In this document: positions 38,957 to 44,605 of the stretch, piece after piece | How the letters are laid out: every line of letters starts with the position of its first letter | Position numbering within the stretch: the first letter of the stretch is position 1 | Source: Bacteroidales bacterium | Lineage (GTDB): Bacteria; Bacteroidota; Bacteroidia; Bacteroidales; P3 | Direction: 5' to 3' | Length of the DNA: 44,605 nt | Assembly (NCBI GenBank): GCA_017477025.1 | Contig: JAFUYA010000020.1 | Location: forward strand, 1 to 44,605 | Translations under genes and position numbers: made by a program | Notes under the pieces: generated by a model | Databases searched by the model: none | The model's input: only the letters and a program-made list of their open reading frames with translations | What the model was told of the DNA's origin: nothing

Positions 38957-41395
38957 ATGAATAATAGAAAGACGAATTTTTGTATGATGCACAAAGTATC
39001 CAAGATATTGTATTGTATTGTTATTGTTGCAGTGTTTGCAGCCTGCTCTCCTAACAAGCATTTAACAAAGAACGGATACTTACTCAGCAAGAACAAGATC
39101 TCCATTGACAACAAAACCATATCAAGCGGAGATATTGTGAATTATATACAACAAGACCCGAATCACAAATTCTTGGGCTTTAAAGCAGGAATGTACGTTT
39201 ATTCCTTGTCTCGTCCCGTAGATGACAGTGTTTGCAATTTTTTTGAAAGAAACATTTTCCGTACTATCGGAGATAAACCTGTCGAAATCAATGATGATTT
39301 GACGGATCTTTCCGTCAGAAATATCAAAACTTATCTTAAATCACACGGTTGCTTTGATGCTGACGTTACAACCTCACTCAAAGAAGTCCGAAAGCCTTAT
39401 GCTCCTTGGAGAAATTACAAACGTCGCCGTAAAGTTTGCTATAATATACTGATACCTTCACGTGCAGTTATCGACACTTTTATAGTACAAGTTGAGGACC
39501 CGAAATTGGAACATACCGTAAAGGTTCTTGCAAAAGATAACCCGATAAAAAAAGGAGATTGGTATGATGAAGACAAACTTACCGAACTTCGATCGGATAT
39601 AGCCTCAAAAATGCTTTCAAAAGGCTATTACACCTTCAATCAAAAATATATAGTTTTTCGTGTTGACACAACTGGAGGAATTGAAAAAACAAAGATTATC
39701 ATGCTGATCAAAAATCCTTCCGTCGGTGCGACCGATTCCGTCAATATCGTTAGACATAAACCTTACAAAATTACAAAAATCTACCTTTACCCGAATTATA
39801 TATCTCCTCAATCTCCTGATTACATACCTAATATTGATACCGTCCTTTTCTATCACAAACAACAAAAAGGCTACAAACCTACTCCGTTGTATTTTATCAA
39901 CAATACCGAGAAACCTATCATCAAGGAACGAACAATAATGAGGAGTATCCTTATGCAAAACAAGAACTTATATTCTCCTGAAGCAAGTCAGAATACATAT
40001 TCTTCACTTTCGCAACTGCGTAACTTCAAATATATCGATATTTCCTATGAAGACATCACAAAGGGGGAAAAAGACACTAACGATTTGGCTTGCTACATAC
40101 GTCTGACAAGAAACAAACCCGTCAGTTTGGCTTCTTCCTTTGAACTCAATTATTCCGCAAGTAACGAACCTATCAATAACACCTCTTCTTCTAATTTCGG
40201 AATGGCCGGAAACTTATCTTACACGGATAAAAACTTATTTCACGGTGCGGAAATTTTTACAACAAACCTCAAACTTGCTGCCGAAATCAACAGTAACATA
40301 TTCAAGAAAGATAATACGCGGACAGGATGGGATTTATTCAATGCTTTTGAGGCCGGACTGGATTTCGGACTGGAGTTTCCGAGATTTCTTGCTCCGTTTT
40401 CCACATCGCTTTACTCCATGAAATTTCACCCGCACACTACAATCAAAACGGGTTATAATATTCAAAAACGTTCCTACTATGAACGTTCAATATTCAATCT
40501 GAACTACGGATATTCATGGAACACTACCGAGAAAAAATATTTTGCTTTCATACCGTTGGAAATCAACTACGTTAATATGGACATTACCAGCAAACGTTAT
40601 GAAGATTTTATCAAAAGTATGGATAAAAGAATACAGTACCAAATGAGCGATCACTTTGTTATGGCGATGAGATTCTCGTACAATTATAATGGAATGACTA
40701 CTAATTCCCGCCAAAACTTCAATTACTTCTCGTGGAACATTGAAACTGCAGGCAATGTTTTGGATTTGTATTCCATTGTTTTCAATCAAAGCAAGAATGA
40801 CGAAGATCACTATACTATTTTCAAAATCCCGTTTTCACAATACGTCAGAACGGACTTTTCTTTCACACATTACAATTATTTGACGCAAACAACATCATTT
40901 GTATACAGGATATACGGCGGTGTCGGCATATCTTATGCCAACGCCGAGGCTCTTCCTTATGAGAAATCCTTTTTCGGCGGCGGTGCCAACGGATTGCGAG
41001 CATGGCAATTGAGAAGTTTAGGCCCCGGCAGCAGCAAACAAACAAGTTCTAACAAATATGACCGTGCAGGCGACATTGCTCTCGGAGCTAATTTCGAGTA
41101 CCGTTTTCCTATGATAAGCGTTTTGGAGGGTGCAGCCTTTTTGGATCTTGGCAATATCTGGACGATGAAAGAGCAACAAGGAACGGAAGGAGGCAAAATA
41201 AGCGAAAACTTTTACAAAGAGATTGCAGCCGGAGGCGGTTTGGGTATTCGTTTAAATCTCTCCGTATTTATTTTCAGACTTGACTTTGCTTTGAAACTTT
41301 GGGACCCGAGTCGCGATTTGGAAGACAGATTTGTTTTAGATGATTTCAAATTCCGCGACATTGCAGTGCAGTTCGGAATCGGTTATCCTTTCTGA
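38957..41395 (+). CDS. BamA/TamA-family surface antigen lipoprotein (TamL-like)
   Basis: 812 aa from the ATG at 38957, one base after the waaA stop; ATGs at 38984 and 38987 are also plausible and give a tighter lipoprotein signal (KILYCIVIVAVFAAC-S). POTRA-like repeats follow (e.g. NIKTYLKSHGCFDADVTTSLKEV and LRSDIASKMLSKGYYTFNQKYI), then a C-terminal Omp85 barrel with the surface-antigen motif SFFGGGANGLRAWQLRSLGPG and terminal IAVQFGIGYPF. In Bacteroidota this lipoprotein form (TamL) works in outer-membrane protein insertion. The exact client set is unknown. Confidence 0.9.
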   Translation: MNNRKTNFCMMHKVSKILYCIVIVAVFAACSPNKHLTKNGYLLSKNKISIDNKTISSGDIVNYIQQDPNHKFLGFKAGMYVYSLSRPVDDSVCNFFERNIFRTIGDKPVEINDDLTDLSVRNIKTYLKSHGCFDADVTTSLKEVRKPYAPWRNYKRRRKVCYNILIPSRAVIDTFIVQVEDPKLEHTVKVLAKDNPIKKGDWYDEDKLTELRSDIASKMLSKGYYTFNQKYIVFRVDTTGGIEKTKIIMLIKNPSVGATDSVNIVRHKPYKITKIYLYPNYISPQSPDYIPNIDTVLFYHKQQKGYKPTPLYFINNTEKPIIKERTIMRSILMQNKNLYSPEASQNTYSSLSQLRNFKYIDISYEDITKGEKDTNDLACYIRLTRNKPVSLASSFELNYSASNEPINNTSSSNFGMAGNLSYTDKNLFHGAEIFTTNLKLAAEINSNIFKKDNTRTGWDLFNAFEAGLDFGLEFPRFLAPFSTSLYSMKFHPHTTIKTGYNIQKRSYYERSIFNLNYGYSWNTTEKKYFAFIPLEINYVNMDITSKRYEDFIKSMDKRIQYQMSDHFVMAMRFSYNYNGMTTNSRQNFNYFSWNIETAGNVLDLYSIVFNQSKNDEDHYTIFKIPFSQYVRTDFSFTHYNYLTQTTSFVYRIYGGVGISYANAEALPYEKSFFGGGANGLRAWQLRSLGPGSSKQTSSNKYDRAGDIALGANFEYRFPMISVLEGAAFLDLGNIWTMKEQQGTEGGKISENFYKEIAAGGGLGIRLNLSVFIFRLDFALKLWDPSRDLEDRFVLDDFKFRDIAVQFGIGYPF

Positions 41396-41464
41396 AAAGA
41401 CGTATTTTTTTGCAATCAGCCGTTGCATTTTGTAACATAAAAAATCAATGTAGTGATTTGCCTG

Positions 41465-41547
41465 AAAAAAAGTGCGTGATTTCTGACAAAATCATTAAAA
41501 AAACTGCAGTTTTCTCACTAAAAACTTTCAAAATCACGCTGATTTTT
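41465..41547. repeat. Copy 2 of the palindromic element
   Basis: The left arm is almost identical to the copy at 14289: A7-GTGCGTGATTTCT (41465-41484), then ACAAAATCATTAA (41486-41498). The right arm (AAATCACGC, 41531-41539) has drifted, so only GCGTGATTT still pairs perfectly on the outside. It lies between the TamL-like gene and the next gene and may still terminate. Confidence 0.75.
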
Positions 41548-41592
41548 TACGAAAAGACAGTTAATTAATAATCAATATTTTAAAAACAGTAT

Positions 41593-43059
41593 ATGAAAAG
41601 GATAATCTCTGAAAACTACCATTGGATTTGCATCGGTATTATTGCCGTTGTTTCTTTTTGCTTTTACTCTTATCTGCGTTATCCTTTACTCAACTCCGAC
41701 GATGCGTTGATTGTCATGATGGCTCACTACTATGATTTTCCGCATGATTTATTTTTTTGGAACCAATCACGCGGAGGAGCCGTCGTTCCCATGTTATCCC
41801 AGGTTTTTATCAAACTGTTTCATTTCAGGGCTGTAACTGCTGTTTCCATTTCAACGTATATCATATTGTTTGTCGGGGTTTGTTTTCTTTCGTCATTGAT
41901 ACGTAACAAAAATTTGAAGATTCTTTTGGCTGTTTTGTGGTTTCTGCCGTTTCAAAGATTCATTGACATCACGCGTTTTTATATAGGACTGGAATATGCT
42001 GTGATGGCAATTGCCTTTTATCTGATAAACAAACTGTGGGATGCGGACAAAACAAGCCCGAAAGCAAAATGGATGATGGTATGTACAGTTATAACGATGA
42101 TAATTGCCGTCTGGGTTTTGTACAATGCTCTGTTCTCAATAGCCATTCTGTTGGTTACACTGCTGATTTATAACGGCAGGAGACTGCCTCACGGAAATGT
42201 TATTCTCTTTGCTGTAACAGGAGGTATCTTTTCTTATTTTATTCTGAAATTTCTTTACTCTTTCAATACGGGATATTGTCCTGATTGCAACAAAATCAAT
42301 AATTGGGAAAATATCATGCAGGCTCTGAATATTCTCTGCTTAAGATATAAAGAAGTTCTCCTGTTTCAAACGGGAGAATGGTTTGTGTCCGCACATACTT
42401 ATCTGTGCTTGCTGTTTTCAGGTACTTTAATATGGTTTCTTATACGCAACAAGTATTTCGGAATACTCATAAAAGAAAAGTGGATTGTGTTTTTCTTCCT
42501 TGATTTTTGTGCATTCTACGGCATACATTTGCTTTCAAACTGGGTACTTATGAACGGAATGGGACGGTGGTATTATGTTGCCTGCTATATTTCACTTTCC
42601 ATGTGTATTCTTTTAATATTCGACCGACTGAATGAAGAAAAGAAAATAAAGAATCTCCGCTTTGCACTGTATTTTGTGGTTTTCACAGGGGCGGTAAGTC
42701 CTGTTGTAACTATGATAACTCATTTTCCTAAAACATTGAAGCCTATGGAGAGGAACGCAGCGGAACTTAAACCTTTGCAACCGTGCGGAATTATTGCTGA
42801 ATGGTGGAATGCTTACATTTGTTCCGTAGCCGACCCCGATAATGTATTGGCAACACCCCATCAAGATGATGACGGCTACAACAGAAATCCGTCTTTGGCT
42901 TATAAAGTTGCACGGATGGACACCGTTTATTTGGTTAAGGATATGTGGTTGGAGAGTTTTCCTAACCAAACGGAGCAATTCGGATATACATTCAAAAAAG
43001 ACGGGCAGGATTTCCATATAGGTAGTTGGCAGATGTGCCGTTATATCAAGAAAAAGTAA
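41593..43059 (+). CDS. Polytopic membrane protein, GT-C glycosyltransferase-like
   Basis: 488 aa with about ten hydrophobic segments. After the first (about 11-30) comes an outward loop with LLNSDDALIVMMAHYYDFPHDLFFWNQSRGG; an acidic pair at this position is a hallmark of GT-C lipid-sugar-dependent glycosyltransferases. The C-terminal about 100 residues are soluble and probably periplasmic (PHQDDDGYNRNPSLAYKVARMDTVYLVKDMW). This matches the layout of the family, though I cannot name it or its substrate. It stands alone after the palindromic element. Confidence 0.7.
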   Translation: MKRIISENYHWICIGIIAVVSFCFYSYLRYPLLNSDDALIVMMAHYYDFPHDLFFWNQSRGGAVVPMLSQVFIKLFHFRAVTAVSISTYIILFVGVCFLSSLIRNKNLKILLAVLWFLPFQRFIDITRFYIGLEYAVMAIAFYLINKLWDADKTSPKAKWMMVCTVITMIIAVWVLYNALFSIAILLVTLLIYNGRRLPHGNVILFAVTGGIFSYFILKFLYSFNTGYCPDCNKINNWENIMQALNILCLRYKEVLLFQTGEWFVSAHTYLCLLFSGTLIWFLIRNKYFGILIKEKWIVFFFLDFCAFYGIHLLSNWVLMNGMGRWYYVACYISLSMCILLIFDRLNEEKKIKNLRFALYFVVFTGAVSPVVTMITHFPKTLKPMERNAAELKPLQPCGIIAEWWNAYICSVADPDNVLATPHQDDDGYNRNPSLAYKVARMDTVYLVKDMWLESFPNQTEQFGYTFKKDGQDFHIGSWQMCRYIKKK

Positions 43060-43268
43060 GAGGACCTAAACGGCTTTACTGTACTTACGGATTTGATAAC
43101 TGCTGTCGGTTCTGCCGTTGCATATCCCCATTCTGTATTTCTGCACAGAATCCGTTGCATACAAAATTTACCTCAAATTCTTACACAAAAAGAAAAATAG
43201 GAAATACTGTCCGAATACTTGAATACCGTACTGCCTCTTATCTGTTGGAAGTGTTTCTTGCATTACAT

Positions 43269-43565
43269 TTATTTCACCAAAGCAATGAACCATCTGGCAA
43301 TCTCAGGATCTTGATGCGATCCTGTAACAAGGGAATGTTCCGAATCCAATTGCAGAGTTCTGTCCATATCTTCATCAGTCAGTTCAAAATCCATAATATT
43401 CAGATTTTGTTCCATACGTTCTATATGTGCAGATTTAGGAATGATAATAAGATCTCTTTGCAACAGGTAACGTAAGGCAGTCCGGGCTACACTTTTGTTA
43501 CACTTTTTGCCGATATATTCCACAACAGTGTTGGTGAAAAATCCATTTTTTCCTTCGGCAAGTCT
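43269..43565 (-). pseudogene. C-terminal fragment of an aldo/keto reductase
   Basis: About 99 codons remain. The frame reads LAEGKNGFFTNTVVEYIG, then SVARTALRYLLQRDLIIIP, then KSAHIERMEQNLNIMDFELTDEDM, the last third of an aldo/keto reductase including the NADPH-binding IPKSxxxxRMxxN motif. The N-terminal two thirds, with the catalytic Tyr and Lys, are missing: a TGA lies at 43566-43568 and the CRISPR array starts 28 bp beyond. Bases 43060-43268 hold no gene I can support. Confidence 0.85.
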
Positions 43566-43706
43566 TCACTATCGTTAAAAAATTGTCATGTGGTTGTGAA
43601 TTGCTTTCAATTTTGTATCTTTGCACTGCGATTAACAACTTCGTCGTGTATTATAATAAAATAAATACGTTGCCTTATTATATATATTCGCAAATACTTA
43701 TAATAA

Positions 43707-43724
43707 TTGATAGCGGGCTATCAA
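43707..43724 (-). terminator. Small hairpin after the phage-like ORFs
   Basis: TTGATAG / CTATCAA (7 bp) with a CGGG loop, surrounded by ATACGTTG-type outer complementarity. It lies 10 bp beyond the stop of the 36-aa ORF on the minus strand, a fitting place for a terminator, but it lacks a long T-run. Confidence 0.45.
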
Positions 43725-43733
43725 CGTATTTTG

Positions 43734-43844
43734 CTACAAAAGGCTGAATATTCCTGCTAAAATAGCAACTATGATGAAAATTATTACCATTATACGGAAA
43801 GTCTTTAAACAGCCTACTAATTCATCATTTAAATTATCTTTCAT
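43734..43844 (-). CDS. 36-aa small membrane protein inside the CRISPR interval
   Basis: It reads MKDNLNDELVGCLKTFR, then IMVIIFIIVAILAGIFSLL. One clear membrane helix occupies residues about 18-36. It follows the phage-like gene by 17 bp in the same direction. Phage small membrane proteins (holin-like or lysis-related) have this form, but this is inference from shape and neighbourhood only. Confidence 0.5.
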   Translation of the reverse strand: MKDNLNDELVGCLKTFRIMVIIFIIVAILAGIFSLL

Positions 43845-43861
43845 TTTGCGAAAATAATAAA

Positions 43862-44344
43862 TTATTTTGAATTTGTAATTTTTCCAACACCACTACCTAT
43901 TAAAGCTCCACCAACATCAGTGATCGAATTTAGTTCCTGCCATAAGAAATGTCCCACATTTGCGATACCACCTTTACGCTTTCCTAATGTAGTACCGTTA
44001 TCACCATTTTCGTATCCGTGTCTTCGCATCCATTCTTTCATTTTGACTTCATTAATAGCATTTGATGTCTTCATTTGATTTGCCAACTCTGTCTGAAATT
44101 CTGCAATTGCTTTCTTTTCTTCTGCAGACCAATTCATTTCATTCAACTTGGCGGTCAAAACTGTCTCATAATTCGCTATTTCTTTATCGAGCAATTGACC
44201 CTGTTTTTTTAAATTAGATGTTTCAGCATTTGCCTTCAAAGTTAATGCAACATAATATTGTCCCATTTTATATATATACTGCTTTTCTGCCTTAGTTTTA
44301 GCAATTTCAACATCAATCTTTTCAAGGTTGTGAATTGCTTTCAA
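43862..44344 (-). pseudogene. Truncated phage-like gene (possible microvirus pilot protein) cut by a CRISPR repeat
   Basis: An open frame of 160 codons runs into CRISPR repeat 2. The only start at its 5' end is a TTG inside the repeat, and the block itself supplies 154 residues (from 44326) without a start, so the 5' part of the gene seems to be missing. The protein is a long charged helix (KTKAEKQYIYKMGQYYVALTLKANAETSNLKKQGQLLDKEIANYE) followed by MKEWMRRHGYENGDNGTTLG and a Gly-rich end (DVGGALIGSGVGKI). This resembles the DNA-pilot (VP2) proteins of gut Microviridae, but that is a weak, pattern-based identification. Confidence 0.45.
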
Positions 44345-44605
44345 TTTTGTATCTTTGCACTGCGATTAACAACTCTGTCATTTCTTTTACTTGTTTTATT
44401 TGTGTTGTGAATTGCTTTCAATTTTGTATCTTTGCACTGCGATTAACAACTTTTACGTTAAAACTCCGCTTCCGTCATTCGTTGTGAATTGCTTTCAATT
44501 TTGTATCTTTGCACTGCGATTAACAACGTGCTTTTTGGTTGTTTATCTATTTCTTAAGTTGTGAATTGCTTTCAATTTTGTATCTTTGCACTGCGATTAA
44601 CAACA

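Larger units (their letters stand above)
43593..44604 (+). CRISPR. Type II CRISPR array, five 47-nt repeats, continues off the window
   Basis: Five identical 47-nt repeats begin at 43593, 44327, 44404, 44481 and 44558, starting GTTGTGAATTGC and ending GATTAACAAC. Spacers between repeats 2 to 5 are each 30 nt (44374-44403, 44451-44480, 44528-44557). The first interval (43640-44326) is 687 nt and carries phage-like ORFs. Repeat length, 30-nt spacers and the start GTTGTGA-TTGCTTTCAA are typical of type II (mostly II-C) arrays of Bacteroidota. No cas1, cas2, cas9 or tracrRNA is seen in the window; they may lie to the right. Each repeat also holds a promoter (TTG, 19 nt, TATCTTTG). Confidence 0.95.

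Noticed and set aside
43159-43168. Possible tracrRNA anti-repeat (ATACAAAATT matches the complement of the CRISPR repeat)
   Set aside because: Only about ten contiguous bases match, the following bases diverge, and no terminator follows at a suitable distance.
43026-43475. 149-aa plus-strand open frame
   Set aside because: It overlaps the end of the GT-C-like gene and runs antisense through the clear aldo/keto reductase relic.
43780-43803. dif-like (XerC/XerD) site in the block between CRISPR repeats 1 and 2
   Set aside because: A CCGTATAATGGTAATAAT stretch loosely resembles a dif core, but it lies inside the 36-aa ORF, one arm is poor, and it is not at a block boundary.
1-44605. Insertion sequences or integrases
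   Set aside because: No transposase, recombinase or paired terminal inverted repeats flanking a gene were recognised anywhere in the window.

Overview
The window looks like a chromosomal segment of an AT-rich member of the Bacteroidota, most likely Bacteroidales. It carries a type 9 secretion C-terminal sorting domain, a CarboxypepD_reg-type TonB-dependent receptor, a FadL/OMPP1 porin, Kdo/lipid A genes, DUF4369 and Bro-N proteins, and a 47-nt Bacteroidota-style type II CRISPR repeat. Many genes are preceded by the Bacteroidota promoter signature TAnnTTTG with a TTG/TTTG box about 19-21 nt upstream. No 16S gene is present, so genus is not assigned.

Layout. 1-1090: arsenic resistance (ACR3 pump running off the left edge, arsR). 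1245-3038: an AraC-type regulator with three 22-bp-phased direct repeats upstream, and an NAD(P)-binding oxidoreductase. 3071-5206: a G+C-richer patch of gene relics around one lipoprotein gene, then a CAT-anticodon tRNA with promoter and terminator. 5594-16615: housekeeping and envelope genes (MscS channel, flippase-like membrane protein, gcvT, secreted endonuclease/phosphatase-fold protein, TPR protein, a leftward operon of a divergent chorismate synthase, DUF4369 lipoprotein and LpxH, a nitroreductase, a DUF362 lipoprotein).

16747-30696 is a defence-type island: a WYL regulator, a 25-aa membrane peptide, a Bro-N protein, a DUF2971 gene with a winged-helix/TM partner, a type III restriction-modification locus (mod, an unknown gene, res), a second 25-aa peptide, an acidic tandem-repeat protein, and a four-gene run of three unknown ORFs plus a DEAH helicase. 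Three promoters in this island share one unusual architecture: a TATGACACAAAATGACA element, an 11-nt gap, then a -7 box. At two of them the -7 box lies inside the palindrome TACTTTTGCAAAAGTA. One sits next to the WYL gene, one before the unknown gene inside the R-M locus, and one before the second peptide. I read this as a WYL-controlled regulon. The two 25-aa peptides resemble each other, and a relic of a second mod allele before res shows the locus was rebuilt by recombination. These linked features are the best candidate here for an undescribed system.

30792-43059: outer-membrane and envelope genes (TonB receptor, FadL-like porin, M14 peptidase with sorting domain, beta-barrel-like protein, Kdo transferase, BamA/TamL-like lipoprotein, GT-C-like membrane protein). 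43269-44605: an aldo/keto reductase relic abuts a type II CRISPR array that continues off the right edge. The first repeat-to-repeat interval is 687 nt instead of 30 nt and holds a phage-like gene cut at the repeat boundary and a 36-aa membrane ORF. Each repeat contains a full Bacteroidota promoter. No cas genes lie inside the window.
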